Shown: positions 37,051 to 46,195 of the stretch, one piece after another
How the letters are laid out: every line of letters starts with the position of its first letter
How positions within the stretch are numbered: the first letter of the stretch is position 1
Origin: Paenibacillus sp. KS-LC4
Lineage (GTDB): Bacteria; Bacillota; Bacilli; Paenibacillales; Paenibacillaceae
Reading direction: 5' to 3'
Assembly (NCBI RefSeq): GCF_036894955.1
Contig: NZ_CP145905.1
Coordinates: 3,242,501 to 3,306,500, forward strand
Length of the DNA stretch: 64,000 nt
Made by a program: the position numbers and the translations under genes
The notes under the pieces: generated by a model
Database searches by the model: none
Seen by the model: the letters and a program-made list of their open reading frames with translations, nothing else
Told to the model about the DNA's origin: nothing

Positions 37051-38262
37051 TTAACGCGTGATTTTACCCCCATATTCGGTTATTTCCATTTCGATGCTTA
37101 CCGTTATTGGAATTTCGGGAAACAGCTCCTCCCAACGGCCCTTTATCTTCTCCCACATGCGAGGATGCTGAATGCTAAACTGCTTGCCGAGGCCAAGCAC
37201 ATCCGTTCCATATTTCTGCTGAACCTTTTTCAATGCTTTGTCCGTCAGCCTTCGCACCTCTTTCTGAGCACCTTCCTCTGCCTGCTTCTTGAAGGCCGGA
37301 TCTATCGGTTCATTATTGTTCAACCATTCCTCGATCAGCCGTCCCTGTGACTTTATGCTAATGTGAAAGGAAATTTGGTCTCCTGCTACTTTGGCATCAA
37401 TGTCGCTCTTCATGCTTTTGACCTCATAAACGATCGGCTGATGGCTGTCCTCATAATAGCTTTTAACTAATCCGCCTTCTCCCTTTCCCGTTAGCCAAAC
37501 ACAACCCGTTGTTTCCTCTTCGGTCAAAAGACCTTGTATTTTTTGCGTTTTGCCTTTAATAACGGCTCCACCGGAAAATTTGACCTCCCCCTCTGCGGCA
37601 ATAATATTTTGCAGTAAGTAGCTTTGCTCGCCATACATCTTGCCCTCCAGCTTTGATAATGTCATCGGCTCTAAAATATTCAAGGAGCGATAACGATTAT
37701 CCACAAGTCCCGCAAGCCGAAAGGATGGAATAATAGCTTTGTCCTTCGCGACCAATGAGCTGCGTGCACTCCCTTTACTGATCAGGACGAGACAGCTTGG
37801 CCGAATATCATTGTCTCGCAGAAAAAAATCAAGCAGCTCATTCATGCTATATTTTCGCAAAAGCTTCTCATTAATGACAATGACCTTTAAATGATGACCT
37901 ATAACCGGTCGCTCCATGCGCGTCGCAAACTCCCGAATGAGCTGAAACATAGAGTCTCCCGTCTCAGAAATATTGTAATAGGGCTTTTGCGATGTCGGAG
38001 CCTGTCCCCCGCTATGCTGGCTCTCAGATTGTACATTTATAATTTGCAGCGTATACGTGAGCAGCTTGCGTTTGAGGTAGTCGCTTCCCATGCTGCGTAA
38101 TTTTTTCTCAAGCTCTGTCTCACTCGCTGGATCTAGCCCCATACCGACATAGATGCTCTGATCCTCAATCTCATCCTTGCTCCAGCAGCCCGTTTGCAGG
38201 GGCAAAACGACTGCACAAACCGCAATCAGAAGCGAGCGCTTGACTATATGGCTAATATGCAT
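37051..38262 (-). CDS. Ger(x)C-family spore germination lipoprotein (operon 1)
   Basis: 403 residues. A signal peptide ends in a lipobox (VVLPLQTGCW), so Cys26 or so is the lipidated residue. The rest fits GerAC/Ger(x)C: IEDQSIYVGMGLD, the PVIGHHLKVIVINEKLL block and the C-terminal PRMWEKIKGRWEELFPEIPITVSIEMEI. The protein is the peripheral C subunit of a germinant receptor in the spore inner membrane. It overlaps the B-subunit gene by 11 bp and is the last gene of the operon. The ribosome site is GGAGGT. Confidence 0.93.
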   Translation of the reverse strand: MHISHIVKRSLLIAVCAVVLPLQTGCWSKDEIEDQSIYVGMGLDPASETELEKKLRSMGSDYLKRKLLTYTLQIINVQSESQHSGGQAPTSQKPYYNISETGDSMFQLIREFATRMERPVIGHHLKVIVINEKLLRKYSMNELLDFFLRDNDIRPSCLVLISKGSARSSLVAKDKAIIPSFRLAGLVDNRYRSLNILEPMTLSKLEGKMYGEQSYLLQNIIAAEGEVKFSGGAVIKGKTQKIQGLLTEEETTGCVWLTGKGEGGLVKSYYEDSHQPIVYEVKSMKSDIDAKVAGDQISFHISIKSQGRLIEEWLNNNEPIDPAFKKQAEEGAQKEVRRLTDKALKKVQQKYGTDVLGLGKQFSIQHPRMWEKIKGRWEELFPEIPITVSIEMEITEYGGKITR

Positions 38263-39370
38263 GCTTGCTCGACCTCCATTTCGTCACCATCAATAAAATA
38301 ATCGGAACGACCCCAAACAAATACAGCGCGACTTTTCCAATCCAATCTCCTAATGTAAATACGTCGTCTAGCTTTTTCGGAACGGCCACGAATATATAAA
38401 CAAATGGAAGCAGCCCATACAGGCATGTTTTCATTTTGCGATTATAAAGCTGGGCAATGCCCAAAGCTGAAAAATAAAAAGCGGTAGTGAAGCTAGAGAA
38501 AATTTGCATAATCCAAATAAGCAGCAGCAAAAATTCAAAGCGTTCAAAAATGAGCCCCGACAATTCGAAGCTTCGAGCCAGATCAAGGGTCGGCCAGTTT
38601 CTCGTTAAGGTGCCATCTACGGACAACGCGCCAATGACCATAAAAACAGTCACAATATAAATGACGAGCGGAACCGCTATTCCTATAGTCACCGCTTTAA
38701 TATTTTGACGTGGATTTGTCATATTAGCTGTTAACATAAGAATGACCTCAAAACCAGTAAAGGCGAGTGAGGTCGTCTGAACCCCTTTAAGAACAGGCCA
38801 AATTCCCTGTCCTAATACAGGACGCAAATTATCCAAATCAAATATGGTGAACCCCATTAAGGTTACGAGTAAATAAATGAAAATAGTCAGTGGTAAAATC
38901 AATTCAAAGAGGCGGGCAATAGCCCCAATTCCACCCAGCATTAAATACAGCCCCACCCACATAAATACAGAGGCCATCGCCCATCGAGGCGTGCCCTCTA
39001 ATAATATAAAGCCAGAAACCTCGGTTAATGAACGAACTTGGAACGCGGCAGTCGCGGCAAAATATAAAATGATAATGGGACCTAGTAAATGTCCCAGCCA
39101 CGCCCCCATTATTTTTCGGCTGTATTCATAAAAGGTTTGTCCGGGATAGGCTTGCGATAAAAGCGCCATTATGCCCCCTGCCACAATCGCTACAATGCCG
39201 CCAAACAACACCGATATCCAGGCGTCCGGCGTTCCCACCTTTTCCGCTGCTACTCGGGGGAGTGTTAAAATGCCGGAGCCAAGCATGAAGTTGGATATAA
39301 TAACCGCGACCTGAATGGTCGTGAGTTTCGCTTGGGGAAGGCCGCCTTTGGCCTGTGGGTTCCCGCTCAT
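38252..39370 (-). CDS. GerAB-type spore germination permease subunit (operon 1)
   Basis: 372 residues with about ten membrane spans, an APC-superfamily member. It opens KLTTIQVAVIISNFMLGSGILTLPRVAAEKVGTPDAWISVLFGG, the usual GerAB N-terminus; the following helices include the amino-acid-transporter-like core that binds the germinant in GerAB proteins. The B subunit is the ligand-recognising part of the receptor, so it decides which nutrient wakes the spore; the ligand cannot be read. Start 4 bp after the A-subunit stop. Confidence 0.93.
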   Translation of the reverse strand: MSGNPQAKGGLPQAKLTTIQVAVIISNFMLGSGILTLPRVAAEKVGTPDAWISVLFGGIVAIVAGGIMALLSQAYPGQTFYEYSRKIMGAWLGHLLGPIIILYFAATAAFQVRSLTEVSGFILLEGTPRWAMASVFMWVGLYLMLGGIGAIARLFELILPLTIFIYLLVTLMGFTIFDLDNLRPVLGQGIWPVLKGVQTTSLAFTGFEVILMLTANMTNPRQNIKAVTIGIAVPLVIYIVTVFMVIGALSVDGTLTRNWPTLDLARSFELSGLIFERFEFLLLLIWIMQIFSSFTTAFYFSALGIAQLYNRKMKTCLYGLLPFVYIFVAVPKKLDDVFTLGDWIGKVALYLFGVVPIILLMVTKWRSSKHAY

Positions 39371-39374
39371 TGGC

Positions 39375-40829
39375 TCACCTTTTTCTTGTAGAATCCTGTG
39401 GATAAAGCAGCTTAGGCCGCCGCTTCATCATCCGCAGCGGCGCACGCAAGAGGAAATCCTTCCAATCCCCAAGTCGATATGGCGCGGCTGGGCTGGCGTA
39501 AGGAACACCAAAGCTTTCCAGCCTCGCTATATGTGCTCCAAGCAGCAGAGCATATAACACTACACCATACATGCCGAAGGCTGCTGCACAGAACATCGCT
39601 GGGAAGCGCAGCATCCTTATCGAAATGCCTGTGCTATATTGCGGTATCGAGAACGAGCAAATGGCAGTAAGCGCTACTACAATGACGAGAATCGGGCTGA
39701 CTATTCCCGCCTGAACAGCCGCTTCACCGATGATGAGGCCCCCTACGATTCCCATCGCAGGTCCAATCGGCTTCGGCAGCCTTAGACCTGCCTCCCGTAA
39801 TATTTCGATGGCAATTTCCATAATCAAAGCTTCTACTAGGGATGAGAATGGCACGCCAACCCTCGTAGCAATGATGGAAATGACCAGTTTAGTTGGAATT
39901 AAGCCTGGGTGAAAGGAAATAAAGGAGATATAGGTTGCTGGAACAAACAATGCCATGATAGCAGCGAAAAAGCGCATCATTCTAAGCAGTGTCCCTGCCA
40001 GCCAACGCTCATAATAATCCTCTGGCGACTGCAGCAGCATGCTGAAGGTAACCGGTGCGATTAGCGCAAATGGCGTACCATCCAGCAAAATGGCTACCCT
40101 CCCCTCCATTAAAGCCCCTGTCACTCTATCTGGCCTCTCCGTATTTTGAATTTGCGGAAAGGGGCTTAAATAATTATCTTCAATCAGTTGCTCGATATAG
40201 CCCGATTCCAATACATTATCAATGCGAATTTTTGCCACTCGGCGGCGAACCTCTTCAATTAAAGCAGGATTTGCAATTCCTTTCATATAAACAATGTATA
40301 GATCCTTCTTCGCCCGCTCGCCTACCTGGAGCTTGAGCATACACAAGTCTTTATTTTCTCCCTGCTTGCGCAGCAATGCGATATTATCAGAAATATTTTC
40401 GTTAAATCCAGCCCTCGGCCCACGCACCAATGCTTCTGAAATAGGCTCTTCAATGGTGCGGCTTTTGCCAGCAAGTGCACGGATCAAGGTGATTTCTTTT
40501 ATCCCATCAACGATTAAGGCAGTAAATCCTGTAAGTACCTTGGACAACATTTCCTCTAACGCTTCCACATCTATAATCTCGCTTGTGGTCAATAGCGTAT
40601 TTTGAATGAGCTCCTTCGAAATCGGCTGAAGCTCTTGCGTATAGGACATTAAAGCTTTTAATACATGAGTATCAATTTGATCCCTATCCGTCAGCCCATT
40701 ACAATACACAATAGCCGCTTTGAGCTTGGTTTGCCCCAGCTCAAACTGCCGTATGTTGATATCCCCATATTCCATTTGCTTCATTTTTATTACATCTAGA
40801 CGGGTCTCTATGCTGTGTTCCTTATCCAT
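39375..40829 (-). CDS. GerA-type spore germination receptor A subunit (operon 1)
   Basis: 484 residues. The N-terminal cytoplasmic region (about 1-240) precedes five or six C-terminal membrane helices. The family motifs [50 protein letters not shown] and [20 protein letters not shown] are intact. A subunits oligomerise into a nutrient-gated ion channel in the spore inner membrane (recent GerA work). ATG at 40829 has AAAGGA eight bases upstream; a GTG one codon earlier is in frame. It follows the 39-residue peptide gene by 3 bp. Confidence 0.94.
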   Translation of the reverse strand: MDKEHSIETRLDVIKMKQMEYGDINIRQFELGQTKLKAAIVYCNGLTDRDQIDTHVLKALMSYTQELQPISKELIQNTLLTTSEIIDVEALEEMLSKVLTGFTALIVDGIKEITLIRALAGKSRTIEEPISEALVRGPRAGFNENISDNIALLRKQGENKDLCMLKLQVGERAKKDLYIVYMKGIANPALIEEVRRRVAKIRIDNVLESGYIEQLIEDNYLSPFPQIQNTERPDRVTGALMEGRVAILLDGTPFALIAPVTFSMLLQSPEDYYERWLAGTLLRMMRFFAAIMALFVPATYISFISFHPGLIPTKLVISIIATRVGVPFSSLVEALIMEIAIEILREAGLRLPKPIGPAMGIVGGLIIGEAAVQAGIVSPILVIVVALTAICSFSIPQYSTGISIRMLRFPAMFCAAAFGMYGVVLYALLLGAHIARLESFGVPYASPAAPYRLGDWKDFLLRAPLRMMKRRPKLLYPQDSTRKR

Positions 40830-40832
40830 CAC

Positions 40833-40952
40833 TTAATTCCTTTCCGACTCAGCCCAGGTGAAAACGACGGATAGTATAAGCGGAACGATCAGCACGGCCA
40901 GCGCCTGAAGGAACACGGGGTATTCCGGTATATAGGCTAGTAATGTCTTCAT
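40833..40952 (-). CDS. 39-residue single-span membrane peptide heading germinant operon 1
   Basis: Reads MKTLLAYIPEYPVFLQALAV then LIVPLILSVVFTWAESERN and a TAA stop. Residues 12-32 form one hydrophobic span with a short charged tail. The ATG has GGGGAGGG well placed, and the stop is 3 bp before the A-subunit start, so translation is linked to the receptor genes. A longer frame exists upstream but lacks a ribosome site. Some Bacillus ger operons carry a small D gene that modulates receptor function; those are usually larger with two spans, so this may be a shorter analogue. Confidence 0.7.
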   Translation of the reverse strand: MKTLLAYIPEYPVFLQALAVLIVPLILSVVFTWAESERN

Positions 40953-41042
40953 GCTGCACCGCCCTCCCCTTGATTTCTGCGCAATGGAATAAAGTGTAGG
41001 CTTTCCTAAATTCCCTATTTTTAACCACAACCGCTGAAAAAC

Positions 41043-41097
41043 AAAAAAAGCACCTCATGTCAGGACACTTTTGTAAAAGTATCCTAACATAAGGCGC
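41043..41097 (-). terminator. Terminator after the DinG-like helicase
   Basis: The arms 41050-41072 and 41075-41097 pair over 23 positions in the minus-strand RNA with several G-U pairs, and the minus strand then continues TTTTTTT. In the plus-strand RNA the same positions would be A-C mismatches, so it works on the minus strand only. Confidence 0.85.
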
Positions 41098-41176
41098 CTA
41101 ATGAATGAGGTTGCTTTCTTTGAACGGCTAGCTTATTTCAGTGAAGCGCGCTGCTTAGCACGAACGAGGATGATAT

Positions 41177-43150
41177 TCATTCGGAGCTTAACGCCTCTAA
41201 CGCCAGCAGCTTAACGCCTTTTGGCATAATGGCTCTAATCCGCTCTTTAACAGCCGGCTGGCGCATTTCCTCGCCAAAAATGACAACCGTCCCATGATCG
41301 CTGCTGGTACGAATCAGACGCCCCATGCCCTGTCTTAAGCGCAGCAGCATATAAGGCATATCGACTTCCTCGAAAGGCAGCTTGGCGTCCGCACGCCTTG
41401 CAGCAAACACGGGATCATTTGGAGGGAATGGCAACGACCATACAATGACCTGTGATAAAGATGGCCCCGGGATGTCGAGTCCCTCCCAAAGCGTCACGGC
41501 ACATAATATACTGGACTCATCAGCTTGAAATGCCTCAATCAAATGGCTGATTTCCGACGTTCCTTCATACAGAAACCGTCTTTGCCGGGCAAACGGCTCA
41601 TCATTCATCATCTGCTTGAAGCGAGCGAGCTCTTCACGAGAAGGGAACAAAATAAGCGTGCCGCCCTCCGCTTCACCAAGCAGCTTCACCGTTGCCTGCA
41701 TCCGGCTCGCAAATTCATCCAGCACCTCAGAATCGGATGCAAGCACCCGCATTTTATTCTCATAATCATAGGGCGAAGCAACCGAGAACGACTCGGCCTG
41801 TTTAATGCCAAGACTGTCCATCGTATATTCGAAGGAGCCGTCAACCGATAGCGTAGCCGATGAAAACACAATCGGCATTTTGCGAGAGAACACCTGCTCC
41901 TCCAGCACTTCCTTTACCATCTTGGGCATAATCACAAGTGAAATGCCCGACTTATCCTCCATCACCCAGCTAATTGGTTTTTCCGGTTTGCGGAACAGAG
42001 AGAGAGCGTATTGAATCATCTCCAAATGCTCCTCGACGATTTTGAGCTGATATTCATCAAGCGTGAACAAGCCGCTTTCGAATACAAGCTCCTCCTCGAT
42101 GAGATCAAGCAGCTGATGCAGTCGGTTTACTTCCTGTATGAGTGTGTTGTCCCACATCAGCTCACGGCGATCTGACGCTGCTACAGCGCGGCTGCTTTGC
42201 TGGATTCGATCGAATAGCTGCTCGCTTTGCACAATTGCATCCTCTATAGCAAGCGCCAGCGATTCGCGGATTTCCCCTTCCAGCAAACGCGTAATAATGC
42301 TCTCAAATACCGCATGATTGAGCTTATAGGTTAATGCCTGCTGCGCTGCTGTTTCCAGTAAATGCCCTTCGTCGAATACGACGGAGCTATGCTCCGGCAG
42401 CAAGGGCAGTTGTCCCTCGCGCTTGCGCGCTTCATAAGTCCATACATGCTCCATATAAAAATCATGCGAGCAAATAATTAAGTCCTTCGATTTGCGGTAG
42501 TGATCACGCGATAGCGTCTGTCCGCAGCGATGTCTGCGGCTGCATACCATACAGTCCTGAAAGACGTCCCAGCCGACATGGTTCCATACTTCATCGCTGA
42601 GCTCAGGGTAATCCCGGCGATTGCCATATGGGTGAAAGCTTTGCATCGTTTCCGGCTTATGAACAAAATCCGGCAAGCTGCGGTAAATGTCGTCAAAATG
42701 CTCAGCGCCCTCTAATTGAGCGTCGCCGCGTGCATCATCAAGCTTGTTCAAGCAGACATACTGGTCTGGCGACCTTCCCAATCTGCTGTCGATTGTCAGC
42801 CCCAAATGACGGGAAAGCTTAGCAATATCTCCTTCCGGCTTTACCAATTGCTCGATGAGCGATTCATCCGCGCAGGCAATAATGGCTGGCCTCTGAGTAT
42901 ATCGCGCATAGCTAAGGGCATACAGTAAATAGACGAAGGTTTTGCCCGTACCCACTCCAGCCTCGGCGAAAATCGTCTGCTTGTCCGCATAAGCCCGTTC
43001 CAGTTGAAACGCCATATAAATTTGCTCATCGCGCAGCTCAAGCCCGGCCTCGGGAAGCTTCTCGTAAAAAACATCTGCGATCCAGTCGCTTGCCTGCTGC
43101 ATATAAGGCTGTGACGGGTCAAAATCAAACGGATAATGATGGTGTGTCAT
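41177..43150 (-). CDS. dinG: DinG-like superfamily 2 DNA helicase
   Basis: 657 residues. Walker A is AEAGVGTGKTF near residue 70; the Walker B box is VVFDEGH (DEGH instead of DEAH); motif V/VI ends LRLRQGMGRLIRT. Between motifs Ia and II lie four Cys, one in YVCLNK and three in FQDCMVCSRRHRCGQ, positioned like the [4Fe-4S] ligands of XPD/DinG helicases. A 5'-3' helicase for repair of stalled replication or R-loops is expected. It has no N-terminal exonuclease domain, unlike Bacillus DinG, and is closer to YoaA. ATG 43150 follows GGAGG; a TTG six codons upstream would overlap the ribosome site. Confidence 0.86.
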   Translation of the reverse strand: MTHHHYPFDFDPSQPYMQQASDWIADVFYEKLPEAGLELRDEQIYMAFQLERAYADKQTIFAEAGVGTGKTFVYLLYALSYARYTQRPAIIACADESLIEQLVKPEGDIAKLSRHLGLTIDSRLGRSPDQYVCLNKLDDARGDAQLEGAEHFDDIYRSLPDFVHKPETMQSFHPYGNRRDYPELSDEVWNHVGWDVFQDCMVCSRRHRCGQTLSRDHYRKSKDLIICSHDFYMEHVWTYEARKREGQLPLLPEHSSVVFDEGHLLETAAQQALTYKLNHAVFESIITRLLEGEIRESLALAIEDAIVQSEQLFDRIQQSSRAVAASDRRELMWDNTLIQEVNRLHQLLDLIEEELVFESGLFTLDEYQLKIVEEHLEMIQYALSLFRKPEKPISWVMEDKSGISLVIMPKMVKEVLEEQVFSRKMPIVFSSATLSVDGSFEYTMDSLGIKQAESFSVASPYDYENKMRVLASDSEVLDEFASRMQATVKLLGEAEGGTLILFPSREELARFKQMMNDEPFARQRRFLYEGTSEISHLIEAFQADESSILCAVTLWEGLDIPGPSLSQVIVWSLPFPPNDPVFAARRADAKLPFEEVDMPYMLLRLRQGMGRLIRTSSDHGTVVIFGEEMRQPAVKERIRAIMPKGVKLLALEALSSE

Positions 43151-43173
43151 ACTTTGCAGCGCCTCCAAATAGA

Positions 43174-43223
43174 CGCCCGAACGGCTGCGTTAAAATCACG
43201 CAGCCGTTCGGGCGGTTTTTTTT
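43174..43223. terminator. Perfect 17-bp hairpin between ydjO and the helicase gene
   Basis: CGCCCGAACGGCTGCGT (43174-43190) pairs exactly with ACGCAGCCGTTCGGGCG (43198-43214). The plus strand continues GTTTTTTTT; on the minus strand the tail is only TCTATTT. It separates two minus-strand genes, so the better-oriented direction faces antisense transcription. Confidence 0.8.
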
Positions 43224-43233
43224 CAAATTGTAA

Positions 43234-43452
43234 TTAAAAGTCGGATTTCGGTTTTCTAGGCTGCGGCTTTGGCTTGTTCTGCACGGCTGGCAAATGCTTC
43301 ATGCTTCTTAGCATCGGTCCTTTGCATAACGGGCAGGTTTGCTCTGCCGAGGCGAATTCATCTCTTACCCACGCTTTGCATTCGGGGTTTTTACATTTCA
43401 AAATTTTGGTAGGTAATAATTTCGGTTTCGTAATGTCTTCGCTCGTAGCCAA
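43234..43452 (-). CDS. ydjO: YdjO-family cold-inducible zinc-ribbon-like protein
   Basis: 72 residues. Two Cys pairs, CKNPEC and CPLC, could bind one zinc ion; the CKAWVRDEF and MLRSMKHLPAV segments match the cold-inducible YdjO family of Bacillus. The C-terminus is basic and proline-rich (NKPKPQPRKPKSDF). Function is unknown; RNA or protein binding is possible. The start is TTG with AAAGGGATG upstream. It is monocistronic and ends at the hairpin before the helicase. Confidence 0.85.
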   Translation of the reverse strand: MATSEDITKPKLLPTKILKCKNPECKAWVRDEFASAEQTCPLCKGPMLRSMKHLPAVQNKPKPQPRKPKSDF

Positions 43453-43569
43453 TATATTTTACATCCCTTTCATTTACACGTTCAGGCAATCTGAAATAAT
43501 ATATCACTTCATTGACGCTTTAGTCAAGACGCTCAACCCCGCCAGCCTCCCTGATCTGCCCAAAAAATG

Positions 43570-44718
43570 TTACAGTCTACCTTTGTATTTTCCAGTATTG
43601 GAAATCGTTATTTTCACATCAATTTGGCCCAGCGTATTGTTGTTTAATAGAAGCTGTTTGCTGTTATTCAGCTGATGCCAAAGCTTGGCGTCACTCCGAT
43701 AAAGCACAGCAAATAAATTTAGCAGATCCGTTTGAGTCGCAACACCTTTCTCATAGGTAGCCATTATTTCATCGCGAATGGCTTTTGCCGCAAGCGCCTC
43801 CATCTCTTTTACTGTTGCCTCTTTTATCATTTCCTCCACAAAGGCTTTCGCCTTCAGCTCAACCTTAAACTGCAATTGCTTGTTGTTCCTAACATGCTGG
43901 ATTCGGTAATGCGGTTTTACAATAATGAGGTTAGCCGTCGGAGATTCTCTATTTCCAATGAGAAGAACGGAGCGTTTATTTTCTTTTTGCACCCATCTTC
44001 TTCCAAGCAATTCTGTTTCTGAAAACCAGCTTATTTTTTCATTTTGCCGCATAAAATAAGCCCCCGTAATTTTAAACATTGGCATTTTACGGGCATCCTC
44101 CCTCCATACCTCCTTCGTTATGCCAATCGTAGGAATCATAGCCGTATTGCCCGGCTCATTAAATTCAGCAATAAATTTGAAGCCATATTGGGGATCCAGG
44201 CTGGAGCGTTGTGCATGGGTATCCTCGGGTGTATCCAAAATGGAATCCAATGCCGGCAAATTAAAAATCGACTTTTGTTTGAAGATGTCTACCATCGGCG
44301 TCTTCGTTGAATAGAGCAAAATATTATATCGCACCTCGCGATACCGATTGATGGCCTCGTAGCTTTGCCGAACAATTGCTTGCGATTTTAGAAGCTCCTC
44401 CGCCACCACGACAACTTTGACATGCCCCCAGAACATTCTGATCTGCGATGTTTCGGATAGTGACGACAATGCTTCTGTCACCGTCCTTCCTGTGCCGCGG
44501 CCGATCCATACCGGTACGTTTTTCCCTATTTCATTTTGCTCGGATTTTGCCACATTTAAGAAATTCAGCACCTGCGCGTAAGTAATAAAATGTCCATCCT
44601 TATAATCCAGTCCGATAGCTGTAGCATAAGCCATGTTTTGTATCGGCTTTGAATCAAAGCAGCCTGGACTTAGCAGCAGCAACCCAGCGATAAGGCCCCA
44701 TTTTACCCACAAATTCAT
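43570..44718 (-). CDS. Ger(x)C-family spore germination lipoprotein (operon 2)
   Basis: 382 residues with a signal peptide and lipobox (GLLLLSPGCFD). It begins the mature part with SKPIQNMAYATAIGLDYKDGHF, a usual Ger(x)C opening, and ends with the LLNNNTLGQIDVKITISNTG segment of the C-terminal domain. It is the peripheral C subunit of a second germinant receptor and shows little similarity to the operon 1 copy beyond the family pattern. ATG 44718 is one base after the A-subunit stop, with GGGGA upstream. Confidence 0.92.
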   Translation of the reverse strand: MNLWVKWGLIAGLLLLSPGCFDSKPIQNMAYATAIGLDYKDGHFITYAQVLNFLNVAKSEQNEIGKNVPVWIGRGTGRTVTEALSSLSETSQIRMFWGHVKVVVVAEELLKSQAIVRQSYEAINRYREVRYNILLYSTKTPMVDIFKQKSIFNLPALDSILDTPEDTHAQRSSLDPQYGFKFIAEFNEPGNTAMIPTIGITKEVWREDARKMPMFKITGAYFMRQNEKISWFSETELLGRRWVQKENKRSVLLIGNRESPTANLIIVKPHYRIQHVRNNKQLQFKVELKAKAFVEEMIKEATVKEMEALAAKAIRDEIMATYEKGVATQTDLLNLFAVLYRSDAKLWHQLNNSKQLLLNNNTLGQIDVKITISNTGKYKGRL

Positions 44719-44719
44719 G

Positions 44720-46195
44720 CTAATCTTCCCCTTGCTTGTCCGAATCAACCGTATGCAATGTTTCTGGCCTTTGTTTCTGCTTTACCCAGGGCAGCCGAAG
44801 CGTAGCCGCAAAAAGCTCCTTCATCATAGGTGGAGAATAGGGCGACAAATATGGGACACCGAAGGAGCTAAGCCGTCCCATATATCCAATCAGCACAACA
44901 ATCCCTAAAATAAATCCGAACATCCCCAGTAATGAAGCCGCTATAAACAGCAGAAAACGGATAACGCTCACCGTCGTACTTAACGACTGATTAACGAGCG
45001 TCGCTCCAGCTACTGCCGTAATAGCACCGACAACGACGACACTCGGCGAAACAAAGCCTGCCCGAATAGCAGAGTCTCCAATAATTAATCCACCAATGAC
45101 GGTCAAGCTTTGACCGATGGAGCTTGGCAGACGGACACCGGCCTCTCTGAATATTTCCAGCAGCAGGAGCAAAATTAAAAATTCCAATGCGCCTGAAAAA
45201 GGCAGTCCAACTCGGGTAGCCGCCATCGTTGCCATCAGCCTGTACGGTATTTGATCCTGATGAAATGCGGAAAGCGCAATCCACAGCCCCGGCAGCAAAA
45301 TAGAAATAAAAAAGCTGAAAATGCGCAGCAAGCGCGCAAAGGAAACGTATTGAAAATTAAAATACAAGTCCTCTGGCGATTTCAGCAGGAGCAGAAAGGT
45401 GCTTGGCCCAATTAAGACCATTGGATTGCCATCCAATATAACGATAAATCTTCCTGCCAGCAGGCTAGTTACGGCATAATCCGGACGACCCGTAAAATCG
45501 AGCAATGGAAACAAGCTATATTTCTCTTCCATAAGCATTTCTTCCAATTGGTTAATGCTGTAAAGTCCATCCACATCAATGCTATTTAAACGATTCCGCA
45601 CCGCGTGCAGCACATCTGGCGAAATCATGTCGTCGATGTACAATAAACCAACCTTCGTTCTCGTTCGTCTGCCAAGCGTTGCCGTCTCGTAGCATAAAGA
45701 TTGGCTGCGAATCCGTTTGCGAATGAGAGCCACATTAATGCTAACATCCTCTACAAACCCATCTCTAGGCCCTTTAATTGATACTTCTGTAGTCGATTCC
45801 TCCGGTGTACGATGAGGGTGCTGGCTGAGCGTCATTCGGAATAAGGTATTTGACTCATTCAATAGAAGCAGCAAATCACCTTGAAAAATCCACTCGCAAA
45901 GCTGCTCGGGCAACGCGTCCGCAGTTACAGGAATAAGCGGGAGCGTCCCGTATAATTTGCCCGATTGCAAATGAGCAAACCCATTTTTACGGTAAAGCTG
46001 CTCCAGATCAGGAAGAATATATTTCCCGATTTGAGAGGTATCGCATAATCCTTCGCTATAAACAAGAGTGACCTCTGAACGCACATCCTCATCAAATTGG
46101 AATCGCTGTATTAACACATCTGCAGAATGCGGAAATAAGTTGGAAATTGACTGCAAGCTCCATGGCTTGGCAGGCTCAGGCTTTGTTTTGTTCAT
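44720..46195 (-). CDS. GerA-type spore germination receptor A subunit (operon 2)
   Basis: 491 residues. Cytoplasmic N-terminal half with IKGPRDGFVEDVSINVALIRKRI, then C-terminal helices with LPFSGALEFLILLLLLEIFREAGVRLPSSIGQSLTVIGGLIIGDSAI. All family motifs are intact. It forms the putative ion-channel subunit of the second receptor. The ATG at 46195 overlaps the B-subunit stop (ATGA-type overlap) and has GAAGGGGAG upstream; the longer frame upstream lies in the B gene. Confidence 0.94.
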   Translation of the reverse strand: MNKTKPEPAKPWSLQSISNLFPHSADVLIQRFQFDEDVRSEVTLVYSEGLCDTSQIGKYILPDLEQLYRKNGFAHLQSGKLYGTLPLIPVTADALPEQLCEWIFQGDLLLLLNESNTLFRMTLSQHPHRTPEESTTEVSIKGPRDGFVEDVSINVALIRKRIRSQSLCYETATLGRRTRTKVGLLYIDDMISPDVLHAVRNRLNSIDVDGLYSINQLEEMLMEEKYSLFPLLDFTGRPDYAVTSLLAGRFIVILDGNPMVLIGPSTFLLLLKSPEDLYFNFQYVSFARLLRIFSFFISILLPGLWIALSAFHQDQIPYRLMATMAATRVGLPFSGALEFLILLLLLEIFREAGVRLPSSIGQSLTVIGGLIIGDSAIRAGFVSPSVVVVGAITAVAGATLVNQSLSTTVSVIRFLLFIAASLLGMFGFILGIVVLIGYMGRLSSFGVPYLSPYSPPMMKELFAATLRLPWVKQKQRPETLHTVDSDKQGED

